Assembly (NCBI GenBank): GCA_027488395.1
Contig: JAIYBT010000014.1
Coordinates: 1-45,534 of the forward strand
DNA from: Methylophilaceae bacterium
GTDB taxonomy: Bacteria; Pseudomonadota; Gammaproteobacteria; Burkholderiales; Methylophilaceae
DNA length: 45,534 nucleotides
Reading direction: 5' to 3'
Part shown: in pieces, positions 36,685-44,883 of the stretch
Layout of the letters: each line of letters opens with the position of its first letter
How positions within the stretch are numbered: the stretch's first letter is position 1
The notes under the pieces: model-generated
The model's database searches: none
What the model was told of the DNA's origin: nothing
What the model saw: the letters and a program-made list of their open reading frames with translations, nothing else
Position numbers and translations under genes: made by a program

Positions 36685-38035
36685 TTTTCTTCAAAGCCGC
36701 CTCTAAATCACGTAACTTAATCAAATAGTTTTTATGCTGAATATGATCTGACATGTTATCAGTTTCAACTTGAGATCCAATTACATAGTGTATTTCATGG
36801 CCTAGTATGCCCATAAAATTTGAGAAGTAAAAATAATTGGCCTTTTCATAATAAGGGGATAAACAAATTATCTTGCATCCTTTTGGCGTGAATAATGTAT
36901 TTATGAGAGCCGCACCAATTGGTGACACAACAAACTCAGCTTGTTTGAAAAGTGTTATTTGCTGTTCAAAACTCATGTCAGCGGGGCTAACAGGTATGAA
37001 GCCATAGCGTTCAATAATATTATCTATCTCATCTGCATTCACGATTAGGCGACCATTACCTGTTGACTTAACAGCACGCTTTAAATAAATGCGTTTTTTA
37101 TTCGTTGGTGGTGATGTGTCCTTAGTTAAATCCCATGCAATAGTCTGTAATTTATTAAGTGAATATTTAGAGAAAATAAAATACTCATGGGATGGTGTGG
37201 GTAAATTACGAGATTCAAAATACACCCTTGATTCAGGCGGGGTGTAGGAAGGTGGAGATAAGTCAATTAATCTAATAATATCAACGGTTTGCCATCTACT
37301 AACATAAAATATTTCTCTTTTATTTTTATTAAAAAAATCAATTGTAGACAGTAATGTTGGATGTATCCAGTCATCGACCAATATCGGAAGGTTTGTATAT
37401 TCAATGTGCTCGTCAATCAAAATAAGCTTTGGCAAGTTTTCAGTTAGCCAATGAGCGTAATTACCAGAGCAATTGCCAAGTAATGAAATGGCAGCATTCA
37501 ATTGAATTGATTTTATGGTGATGCCAAGTCTAATTTTATTGAATGAATTGTTTAATTTTGCGAAACCCAAATACTCGACTGGAATGACATCAAGCTTTGG
37601 AGATTGTACATCTGGATGTATGGCGAAATTGCCATGAATTATTAAATTGGTACCACCCATCACCTTCACATTTTTAAACTCGTTAATTTCAATAGATGGC
37701 TCAATTAACAAAACATGATCAGGTGTCTTATCAATGGGTAATTGACCTATGAATCTTGGACCGAAGACAAGATTAGTTCCTGGCTTGCAAAGCACTTTAG
37801 TAGCGGATAATTTAGCATTTGATAAGAAGTTGCTCGATGTTATAAGTTTGAAATGCTTGGATTTAATTGTTGGTAAATATGCTATTTTTTTAAAAAAGTC
37901 TGGGTAAGAGAAATAAACTTTTAGAACCCAAACCTTAATAATTCTGAAAATTAAATACTTATATAAACACCTACGATAAAGTTTTCGCGCTTGACCTATA
38001 AAGTACAACAGTAAAATTGATAAATAGTAGCGCAT
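36674..38035 (-). CDS. Glycosyltransferase family 61 (DUF563), copy B
   Basis: A 453-residue GT61 protein. Its basic, hydrophobic N-terminus (residues 1-45) probably lies on the membrane. The signature GNYAHWLTENLPKL is at 191-204, KKRIYLKRAVKS lies in the nucleotide-sugar region and PIGAALINTLFTPKGCKIICLS near 390. The tail matches copy A almost motif for motif, so the pair arose by duplication and then diverged, presumably to make two successive linkages. It starts at ATG 38035, 27 bases after the aminotransferase gene. Confidence 0.85.
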   Translation of the reverse strand: MRYYLSILLLYFIGQARKLYRRCLYKYLIFRIIKVWVLKVYFSYPDFFKKIAYLPTIKSKHFKLITSSNFLSNAKLSATKVLCKPGTNLVFGPRFIGQLPIDKTPDHVLLIEPSIEINEFKNVKVMGGTNLIIHGNFAIHPDVQSPKLDVIPVEYLGFAKLNNSFNKIRLGITIKSIQLNAAISLLGNCSGNYAHWLTENLPKLILIDEHIEYTNLPILVDDWIHPTLLSTIDFFNKNKREIFYVSRWQTVDIIRLIDLSPPSYTPPESRVYFESRNLPTPSHEYFIFSKYSLNKLQTIAWDLTKDTSPPTNKKRIYLKRAVKSTGNGRLIVNADEIDNIIERYGFIPVSPADMSFEQQITLFKQAEFVVSPIGAALINTLFTPKGCKIICLSPYYEKANYFYFSNFMGILGHEIHYVIGSQVETDNMSDHIQHKNYLIKLRDLEAALKKIVN

Positions 38036-38062
38036 TACTTGAAAGAAACTAATTTTTCTAAA

Positions 38063-39157
38063 TTAGGATTTGAAATTGTTGACCAAACTAGCAAGATACT
38101 CAACTTGCAAGTCAGTTATAACAGGCGAAATCGGCAAACTAAGTATTTGTTTTGAATAGTTTTCGGCAATGGGTAAAGCATCAAAATGCGTTCCAGCATA
38201 GCAATCTTGTTGATGGGGTGGTATTGGATAGTGAACGAGTGTTTCTACGCCATTACTTTTTAAATATTGCTGTAGCTTATCCCGCTCTTTTGACCTAACA
38301 ACATACAAGTGCCAAACTGGATCAGACCAACTTGGCACATGAGGTAAATCAACATCAGCATCAACAAGTAATTGAGAGTATCTAGATGCGACTTCTTTTC
38401 TGCGTTCATTGTCGGCATTCAGTCTTTTTAATTTAACACGTAAAAAAGCAGCTTGCATTTCATCTAAACGACTGTTGTAACCAAGCATATCGTGCTTGTA
38501 TTTAACATTTGAGCCGTAGTTTCTTAATTTACGTACCTTATTTGCAAGTTCAATATCACTGGTTAAAACGGCACCACCATCACCTAATGCGCCTAAGTTT
38601 TTACCTGGATAAAAACTTGTTGCAGCAGCATGTCCTAGGCTACCAACCACTTTTCCTTTATACCGAGCGCCCTGTGCTTGTGCTGCGTCTTCAATCACAA
38701 GTAATCCGTGTTTGTTTGCCAATGCCAAAATTGGATCCATATCAGCAGGTTGACCGTACAAATGAACAGGAATAATTGCAGCTGTTTTGGATGTAATTGC
38801 ATTCTCAATAGAAGTGATCGAAATATTATGCGTTTGAGGATCAGGTTCAGCCGGTACTGGGGTTGCCCCGCACTCGGTAACAGCCAACCACGTAGCAATA
38901 AAGGTATTTGAGGGTACGATGACTTCATCACCAGGACCAATGCCGTAAGCCTTAAGGATCAAATGAAGTGCTTCGAGACCATTACCTACACCGACACAAT
39001 GATGAACATCACAATAAGATGCAAATTCGGATTCAAATAATTCCAGCTCTTTACCTTGTATGTACCAGCCTGATTGTTGCACTCTCAAGAAGGCATCTTT
39101 AAGCTCGTCAGCCACAAGTTGATTGATCATCATTAAATCAAGAAAAGGAACTTTCAT
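38063..39157 (-). CDS. fdtB: dTDP-3-keto-6-deoxyhexose aminotransferase (FdtB/QdtB-like, DegT/DnrJ/EryC1)
   Basis: A 364-residue PLP enzyme that aminates C3 of a dTDP-3-keto-6-deoxyhexose. Features are PFLDL at the start, [31 protein letters not shown] (157-164) and the Schiff-base lysine in [16 protein letters not shown] (Lys186). Its four-base overlap with an FdtA-like isomerase (ATGA at 39154-39157) strongly points to the dTDP-Fuc3N/Qui3N route. The product is dTDP-Fuc3N if the isomerase is FdtA-type, or Qui3N if QdtA-type. I cannot separate these by eye. No FdtC-type soluble acetyltransferase is in the window. Confidence 0.88.
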   Translation of the reverse strand: MKVPFLDLMMINQLVADELKDAFLRVQQSGWYIQGKELELFESEFASYCDVHHCVGVGNGLEALHLILKAYGIGPGDEVIVPSNTFIATWLAVTECGATPVPAEPDPQTHNISITSIENAITSKTAAIIPVHLYGQPADMDPILALANKHGLLVIEDAAQAQGARYKGKVVGSLGHAAATSFYPGKNLGALGDGGAVLTSDIELANKVRKLRNYGSNVKYKHDMLGYNSRLDEMQAAFLRVKLKRLNADNERRKEVASRYSQLLVDADVDLPHVPSWSDPVWHLYVVRSKERDKLQQYLKSNGVETLVHYPIPPHQQDCYAGTHFDALPIAENYSKQILSLPISPVITDLQVEYLASLVNNFKS

Positions 39158-39570
39158 ACACTCCCCTCTCTGGCTGTTGTTAAAAAGGATTGATAATCAC
39201 GAAAATAATCAGACTCCTCATAAAAATCAGAGGCTAGCACCATGCAAACTGCGCCTGAAGAAAAGTTATCAAGATCTCTCCAAATCATTGGAGGAATATA
39301 AAGACCATAGTATGAACGGTTCAAATGAAATGTTTTTTTTCCATAACCATCATCCAATGTCACATCAAAACTTCCAGACATAGAGATCATCAATTGACTA
39401 AGTGCACGATGCCCATGCGCTGCACGAGAAGCACCGCCTGGAACATCATACAAGTAATAAACCCTTTTAATATCAAATGGAATATGTCTACCGCCCTCAA
39501 CAAATGTAAGGTTACCGCGTTGATCCATAATTTTGGGAAGCTCAATGATTTTGCAGTCATTTAATGGCAT
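39154..39570 (-). CDS. fdtA: dTDP-4-keto-6-deoxyglucose 3,4-ketoisomerase (FdtA/QdtA-like)
   Basis: A 138-residue cupin-fold isomerase. It begins with [22 protein letters not shown] and [20 protein letters not shown] (the active-site histidines are in GHRAL and nearby), followed by LIS/MSGSF and [14 protein letters not shown]. This is the FdtA/WxcM signature. It moves the keto group of dTDP-4-keto-6-deoxyglucose from C4 to C3 for the aminotransferase encoded by the overlapping next gene. The RmlA/RmlB activities that make the substrate must be encoded elsewhere. Confidence 0.9.
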   Translation of the reverse strand: MPLNDCKIIELPKIMDQRGNLTFVEGGRHIPFDIKRVYYLYDVPGGASRAAHGHRALSQLMISMSGSFDVTLDDGYGKKTFHLNRSYYGLYIPPMIWRDLDNFSSGAVCMVLASDFYEESDYFRDYQSFLTTAREGSV

Positions 39571-39585
39571 GGTGGATTTCTAACT

Positions 39586-40671
39586 TTATTTAGGTAAAAA
39601 GAACATTACCGTCTCATAAACACTTTCAGTGTAATGCCTTATTTTGATCTCATAATCTGACCGTATCGATAATACCTGCTGTGGTATTCTCCAAAAATCG
39701 CCTGCAGCGTGATATACCGAAATGGCTAATCTTGGATGACTTTCTAGAATAGTATTTGATGCGCCTTCAATTGCCTCAGATTCGCCACCTTCTATGTCCA
39801 TTTTTATAAAAGTTGGACTACACGACACGAAGTCATCAAGACGATCAACTTGAATGGTTACGTTACCTAAACTAGATATTTTTGATGCTGAGCCAGAAAC
39901 ATCAAAACGTAAAGTATCTTTTCGGTTTGATAATCCAACAGGAAAACATTTGACACGTTCTAAATTTGAAAAGCGCTCTTCGCATTTTTTAAAATTTGAA
40001 ACGTCCGGCTCAAATGCTAGAGTTTCGGAGTATTGAGGACAGATTTTTATAAACTCTGTGGATGTAAACCCATCAAAAGCCCCGACATCAACAAAGGTTT
40101 CACCTTGGGGTTTTAAATTTAAAAAATCTTCGAAATATTGCACATCTTCTTTCTGCGTAAAACCATCCAGATGCGCAAGATCATAGTTGTATCTAAATCT
40201 AACTAATTTTTCAAAAATTATTTTCGATTCATCATCACTTAATAAATTGTAAATCCATGCATATTTTTGATGATTGTCTAAAAACTCTTTTTGGAATCCT
40301 TCGTTAAATCTAATTTCAGGTAAAGATAGATTTGTTATTTTATAAAAAGCGAAATAATCAATATTATTTATATTGGCTTTGTTTAATTTTTGCTTCACTG
40401 ACAGCGGTTTGCCGCCAGATGCGTTTATTACTAACGCGTTTTTTGGCACTTCATCTATTTTAAAAATAGGCAGATCATAGCAAAATTGATCGGTAGTGAA
40501 ATCATCAATAATTCCATCTAACTTTAAAATTCTGGCTAGTGCTTCGGAATAAATATTTCTCCCCAACACAAATTTTGGAATAGTTTTATTATTCATAAAA
40601 TGATCGCAAAATTCAGTTTGATTGTTTGACCATTGGTTTGATTGCGTGACTGAATTTAAAGAAAAACTCAT
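39586..40671 (-). CDS. FkbM-family methyltransferase with an extra N-terminal domain
   Basis: 361 residues. The C-terminal half is an FkbM SAM methyltransferase: FVDVGAFDGFTSTEF (193-207), LAFEPDVSNFKKCEERF, VQVDRLDD-like VDRLDDF and IKMDIEGGESEAIEGA. The N-terminal 180 residues are not standard FkbM. They look like a small Rossmann-like unit (IPKFVLGRNIYSEALARIL, then NALVINASGG and YFAFYKITN) plus helices. Usual FkbM proteins are 220-280 residues long. It probably O-methylates a sugar of the glycan. The start overlaps the previous stop (ATGA, 40668-40671). Confidence 0.84.
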   Translation of the reverse strand: MSFSLNSVTQSNQWSNNQTEFCDHFMNNKTIPKFVLGRNIYSEALARILKLDGIIDDFTTDQFCYDLPIFKIDEVPKNALVINASGGKPLSVKQKLNKANINNIDYFAFYKITNLSLPEIRFNEGFQKEFLDNHQKYAWIYNLLSDDESKIIFEKLVRFRYNYDLAHLDGFTQKEDVQYFEDFLNLKPQGETFVDVGAFDGFTSTEFIKICPQYSETLAFEPDVSNFKKCEERFSNLERVKCFPVGLSNRKDTLRFDVSGSASKISSLGNVTIQVDRLDDFVSCSPTFIKMDIEGGESEAIEGASNTILESHPRLAISVYHAAGDFWRIPQQVLSIRSDYEIKIRHYTESVYETVMFFLPK

Positions 40672-41828
40672 TTAACTAGCTCCCATTGCTTAGTTAAAGT
40701 AGAACGGGAAATGGCTTCAAGCATTAACAGACCTTCAATAGACTCATCAACACCAAAAACATATTGACTACTTGAATTCATTTTTGAATTTAGATAAGTA
40801 GTAAGACTATATGCAATATCCACATAATAATTGGCAAAGGCCTCTATAAATCCAGCGGGATGACCCGCTTTAAATCTCTGATATCTTATTTCATTTGCAA
40901 TTTTCGTACCTTTGCTTGTTCGATCAAGCGTAAATTTTCCACCTGTATTATCTGAATAATTGAGGTATTCTGGATTTTCCTGAACCCACTCCACAGATCC
41001 TTTATCACCATAGACACGAAACTTCTGACCATTTCGACAACCAAAGGCAGTCTTGCTATACCAAATACTACAATCAACTTTATTTGAGTACTTTACTAAG
41101 CAATTGACGTTATCAATGACATCAGCAAAATTTCCTCGTGATGCTGTTAAAGCAACAAGTTGCTCTGGCCTTTCGCCAGTAAGAAACTTTACCATCATAT
41201 GCAAATGCACACCTAGATCTAGAGAGATAGTTGGTATGGGTCCATCTCTGAGCCTCCATTCTTGCGGCATCATAGGCTGACCATCGTGAGACAACCTTGC
41301 AAATCCCTCTTGCGGCATTTCCATGTGGATCTGTTGGATAGTACCTAACACGCCAGCGTCAATCATGTGTTTTAACTCACGTATCATGGGATATCCGGTG
41401 TAGTTATAAGTCACGGCCAAATAACCCTTGGTAGCGATAAGTATATTTTTAATCTCTTCTGCTTCACCAGATGAGCAAACCAGCGCTTTTTCACAAACAA
41501 CAGGAATACCCGCCAAGAGGCATAATTTAACATGCTCAAAATGTTGATCTTGTGGTGTCAATATGACGATACAGTCAATGTTTTTACGCTCGTTTTTTAT
41601 TAGATCGTTTAGATTTTTATAAGCCCGATTGAGATTTAAGCCATACTGTTGAGCCGATTCAATATTCTTTTTTTCGTTACGACTAAAACATCCAGCAACC
41701 AACTCAAAGTATTGATCCATTTCTATCGCAATGCGATGCGACCTACCGACTGCGGAATCGTAAGCACCACCTATAAAAGCTACTTTAAGTTTACTTTTGG
41801 GGTTTGATGACTGATTAAGTAATTCCAT
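40668..41828 (-). CDS. Gfo/Idh/MocA-family NAD(P)-dependent oxidoreductase
   Basis: About 386 residues. The Rossmann start is KVAFIGGAYDSAVGRSHR, with an insertion compared with the usual GxGxxG. Then come DCIVILTPQDQHFEHVKLCLLAGIPVVCEKAL (the conserved EK), NYTGYPMIRELKHMI, the substrate-domain His motif LDLGVHLHMM and a final GHPAGFIEAFANYY. This type oxidises or reduces nucleotide-linked or free sugars. GTG 41837 is an alternative start, but I prefer ATG 41828 because AAAGG sits 12 bases before it and would be too close to the GTG. The gene is immediately downstream of the ATP-grasp gene, suggesting consecutive steps. Confidence 0.86.
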   Translation of the reverse strand: MELLNQSSNPKSKLKVAFIGGAYDSAVGRSHRIAIEMDQYFELVAGCFSRNEKKNIESAQQYGLNLNRAYKNLNDLIKNERKNIDCIVILTPQDQHFEHVKLCLLAGIPVVCEKALVCSSGEAEEIKNILIATKGYLAVTYNYTGYPMIRELKHMIDAGVLGTIQQIHMEMPQEGFARLSHDGQPMMPQEWRLRDGPIPTISLDLGVHLHMMVKFLTGERPEQLVALTASRGNFADVIDNVNCLVKYSNKVDCSIWYSKTAFGCRNGQKFRVYGDKGSVEWVQENPEYLNYSDNTGGKFTLDRTSKGTKIANEIRYQRFKAGHPAGFIEAFANYYVDIAYSLTTYLNSKMNSSSQYVFGVDESIEGLLMLEAISRSTLTKQWELVK

Positions 41829-41829
41829 T

Positions 41830-43017
41830 TCAACCACGAACCTTTACACTATTCCCACATATCTTAACATAACTTGCCAATAGTGAAGTCGACGCTTCCA
41901 TTTGCTTGGCATCCTCAAATTGGGAAAAGACAATACCAACCTTGTCAAAAGGCGCCTCTTTAAGTAACTCGCCACTATTTTTCAATGGGACATATTCGTT
42001 GAACTTTGCGGGAATATTTATGGACAGTGAAAAAAATGTTTGCGGTGATACATCAGAAATGGTGTGTCGACCATAAAAAAGCGGTTGATCATTTTTAGAC
42101 AAACTTTCTGATTCTAAACCTAAAAATGGCCTCACATATAACTCAGTATAATTTACCCCAGTAGATCGTTCTATTAAATTTCCATATAGATCACCAGGAC
42201 AACGACGCATTGTTTCAATGATCCAAAAATTTGAGCCCCGAACCATGAATTGGGTATGGATCAAGCCATTTACCAGCCCAAGTTTCTCTGCGATAAGATG
42301 AATAGATGTACGCAACCCATCTCTTATTTCTGTTGTTAAAAATGAAGGGTGATTAGAACAATTCACCTGATACGGATACACCGTACAAAATTCATCAACG
42401 AAAAAATCAACCTTTATTTTGCCATCTTGTAAAAATGCAGAATGACTATGAAGGGATGCATCTAAAAATTCCTCAACCACTACATTGCCGGCTCTAGAAT
42501 ATTGTTTTGCTTCAGAGATCGCTTCTGACAGCGCTAAAGGAGAATAAACTTTAGACATACCCCTGCCACTAAAGCTGTCCACAGGCTTGAGTAAAAGTGG
42601 ATACGTCAAATTTAATGATGAAATATCTTGCGCCTCATTTATTTCTTCAAATTGTGGCGATTGGATAGAAAGCGTTTTAGTTAACTTTCTAAACAGATTT
42701 TTGGTATGCAGTGTGGTGGCTGTTTCCAATGTATCGAAGCCTGGAAAAGACAAATTTTCACACACCTTTGCGCAGGACATATAAGCGTAATCGTTACAGC
42801 TTGGTATTAAATAATCAAAATTTCCACTTGAGAGCACCGACATAAGCGCTTCAGGCTTTGAATAATCAATAGAATACGAAAAGTCTGCATATTGATGACA
42901 TGGGTCTGTGGGATCATTTCCACATACTGAAACATGTAAATCATATTCTTTTAGAACATGAAAAATTGGTGCAGCACTAAAACTACTTCCAACAAGTAAG
43001 GCTCTTTTTTTGGACAT
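41830..43017 (-). CDS. ATP-grasp ligase of the glycan operon
   Basis: 395 residues. The pre-ATP-grasp Rossmann part is RALLVGSSFSAAPIFHVL, and YLIPSCNDYAYMS follows. The ATP-grasp fold begins with FRKLTKTL and has YPLLLKPVDSFSGRGMSKV (ATP-binding lysine and glycine loop), NVVVEEFLDASLHS and the metal-site region WIIETMRRCPGDLYGNLIERSTGVNY. This resembles the CarB/PurK-like, amino-acid-ligase-type ATP-grasp proteins, which form an amide or peptide from a carboxylate and an amine. In this operon an amino-sugar substrate is plausible (inference). The ATG follows AGGT and lies seven bases after the Wzt stop. Confidence 0.85.
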   Translation of the reverse strand: MSKKRALLVGSSFSAAPIFHVLKEYDLHVSVCGNDPTDPCHQYADFSYSIDYSKPEALMSVLSSGNFDYLIPSCNDYAYMSCAKVCENLSFPGFDTLETATTLHTKNLFRKLTKTLSIQSPQFEEINEAQDISSLNLTYPLLLKPVDSFSGRGMSKVYSPLALSEAISEAKQYSRAGNVVVEEFLDASLHSHSAFLQDGKIKVDFFVDEFCTVYPYQVNCSNHPSFLTTEIRDGLRTSIHLIAEKLGLVNGLIHTQFMVRGSNFWIIETMRRCPGDLYGNLIERSTGVNYTELYVRPFLGLESESLSKNDQPLFYGRHTISDVSPQTFFSLSINIPAKFNEYVPLKNSGELLKEAPFDKVGIVFSQFEDAKQMEASTSLLASYVKICGNSVKVRG

Positions 43018-43024
43018 TATTTAC

Positions 43025-43774
43025 CTATTGACCGAAATACTTAGTTGCAATTTCTTCAGGGTTTCCGTCCATATGAATTTTTCCGTGTTCTAACCATATT
43101 AAACGCGTGCAATTGGCTAATAAAAGCTCTTTTGAGTGACTGGCCAATATTAATATTTCAGCTGCACTAACCACATCTGCCATGCGCTTATCTGCACGTT
43201 CCTTAAACTCCTCGTCTCCTGTAGACAGCCATTCATCCATGACTAAAATCTGTGGTTTAACTGCAGTAGATACTGCAAACGCTAAACGCAGTTGCATCCC
43301 TGTTGAGTACGTGCGAAAAGGTAAGTCTATAAAATCACCCAATCCTGTGAAATCAACAATGTCATTACTTATTTTTTTAATCTCTGCTGGTGACATACCC
43401 ATCATGACGCCTCTTAAGAGAATATTCTCACGGCCCGTTGCTTCGGTATCAATTCCCAAACCGATATTAATGAGAGATACACATTCACCTCGAATATCAG
43501 CCTCTCCACTTGTTGGCTGATAAATCCCTGACAAAATGCGCAACAAGGTGGTTTTTCCTGCGCCGTTATGTCCAACCAGACCAACTCTTTCTCCGGGATT
43601 AATTTTGACATTAATTTGTTGCAAACCTTTGACTATCACTGCACCGTCATGGGCTCTATCAATTTTTCCGCCCGTGACCGCACTCAATACTCGATTTTTT
43701 AAAGATAGATTTGTGGCGTTGTAAACAGGGAAAACAACCTCAACATTTTTAAGTTCAATGGATGATTTGTTCAT
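43025..43774 (-). CDS. wzt: ABC transporter ATPase of a glycan exporter (Wzt/KpsT-like)
   Basis: 249 residues. Walker A GHNGAGKTT, signature YSTGMQLRLAFA, Walker B LVMDEWLSTGD and the switch His in LASHSKE. It powers export of an undecaprenol-linked or lipid-linked glycan through the partner permease. The start is ATG 43774, whose ATGA overlaps the permease stop. A TTG six bases upstream is less likely. The protein ends shortly after the ATPase fold, so it lacks the C-terminal glycan-binding domain found in Wzt proteins that recognise capped O-chains. Confidence 0.92.
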   Translation of the reverse strand: MNKSSIELKNVEVVFPVYNATNLSLKNRVLSAVTGGKIDRAHDGAVIVKGLQQINVKINPGERVGLVGHNGAGKTTLLRILSGIYQPTSGEADIRGECVSLINIGLGIDTEATGRENILLRGVMMGMSPAEIKKISNDIVDFTGLGDFIDLPFRTYSTGMQLRLAFAVSTAVKPQILVMDEWLSTGDEEFKERADKRMADVVSAAEILILASHSKELLLANCTRLIWLEHGKIHMDGNPEEIATKYFGQ

Positions 43775-44583
43775 AACCAATAGGGAACACGCTTGCGATA
43801 ACGATTAAAGAAAAGGATGGCAAATACCCAACCAATCATTGCCATTGATATAGCAACAATCCAGTTTGTCAAAGAGGGTAAAAAGCCCAGTAGAGGTTCT
43901 CGAACGATGCTTAACAAATGATAAAAGGGATTGAAATTTAGAAAAGCCAGCGCAAAACGCTCCTGTAACATTTCAACACTCCAAATGATGGGCGTTGCAT
44001 AAAATAAAACCTGCATTGCATTTTGGATAATTTGTGTTAAATCGCGAAAGCGGGTGCAGATGATCGAAAAAACCAACATCATCCAGCAAAGATTTATTAC
44101 TAATAGAATAAATCCAAGTAGAGATAAAACAGAAATAAGCGATATTGGCTTTGAAAACACAATAAATAATATTGGTAATATTAATAAGTTGTGTGCGGTG
44201 ATGATCATATTTCGCCACACCACCCGCAATAAATGTGTAAATAAGGGCATTCGAACTTGCAGGATCGTATCTTGAGCAGAAATGAATCCTAAGCAACCTT
44301 CATTGATAAGCCCCGTAATAAAGCCCCAAACGATGATTCCTATAGTTAGATTTGGCAAAAACTGTTCAATAGGAACTTTGAATAATGTTCCAAACACGGC
44401 ACCTAGTACCGTAATCATAACTATCATATTAATCGTTAACCAAAAAGCACCTACACGAGAACGCCTGTAGCGCGTCGCAACGTCTTGCCAACCAAGCGTC
44501 ATAAATAAATGATAGTTTTTAAAAGCACTTAAAATGTCTTTTAAAGCTTCAAATTTATTTGTTTTTTCAACAGGTCTGACCAT
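43771..44583 (-). CDS. wzm: ABC-2 type glycan export permease (Wzm/KpsM-like)
   Basis: A 270-residue inner-membrane permease with six membrane segments and family strings: YHLFMTLGWQDVATRYRRSRVGAFWLTINM at the start, then FLPNLTIGIIVWGFI, RMPLFTHLLRVVWRN and FNPFYHLLSIVREPLLG. It pairs with the following ATPase (ATGA overlap) to move the finished glycan across the inner membrane. It is the first gene of the ten-gene operon. Its start at ATG 44583 opens a 300-base AT-rich divergent region. Confidence 0.92.
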   Translation of the reverse strand: MVRPVEKTNKFEALKDILSAFKNYHLFMTLGWQDVATRYRRSRVGAFWLTINMIVMITVLGAVFGTLFKVPIEQFLPNLTIGIIVWGFITGLINEGCLGFISAQDTILQVRMPLFTHLLRVVWRNMIITAHNLLILPILFIVFSKPISLISVLSLLGFILLVINLCWMMLVFSIICTRFRDLTQIIQNAMQVLFYATPIIWSVEMLQERFALAFLNFNPFYHLLSIVREPLLGFLPSLTNWIVAISMAMIGWVFAILFFNRYRKRVPYWL

Positions 44584-44883
44584 AGCGATGATTTAGATTA
44601 AGAGATTTATTACAGTTTCGAGACATTTAAATCAATATACGCTGATGATAAATTTTTGAAAAAAAGGAAACTTATTTCAAACACATTGATTAAGACTTTT
44701 GATTATCCCACATTAAATATATATTTAAAAATTGATCCGTGTAAGTTATTTCGGCATCATTAATACTCATTTATTTAATTGTTTGATCTTTTGAGATTAG
44801 AAATTTGTTAATTACTTGTTTAAGTTGAAATTAAAAATTTAGTTACATACTATCCTTAAATCTAAGAAATTTATCCCTCAATA
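44584..44883. promoter_or_regulatory. AT-rich divergent promoter region between the glycan operon and the epimerase gene
   Basis: 300 bases with no gene and almost no G or C. It must carry the promoter of the leftward ten-gene operon and that of the rightward epimerase. I see no JUMPstart/ops element and no terminator. Confidence 0.6.
44825..44853 (+). promoter_or_regulatory. Candidate sigma-70 promoter for the epimerase gene
   Basis: TTGAAA (44825-44830), a 17-base spacer and TACTAT (44848-44853), 31 bases before the ATG at 44884. Spacing is ideal, but AT-rich DNA gives such matches by chance. Confidence 0.4.

Noticed and set aside
44584-44883. JUMPstart/ops element before the glycan operon
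   Set aside because: No GGCGGTAG-like core was found on either strand.
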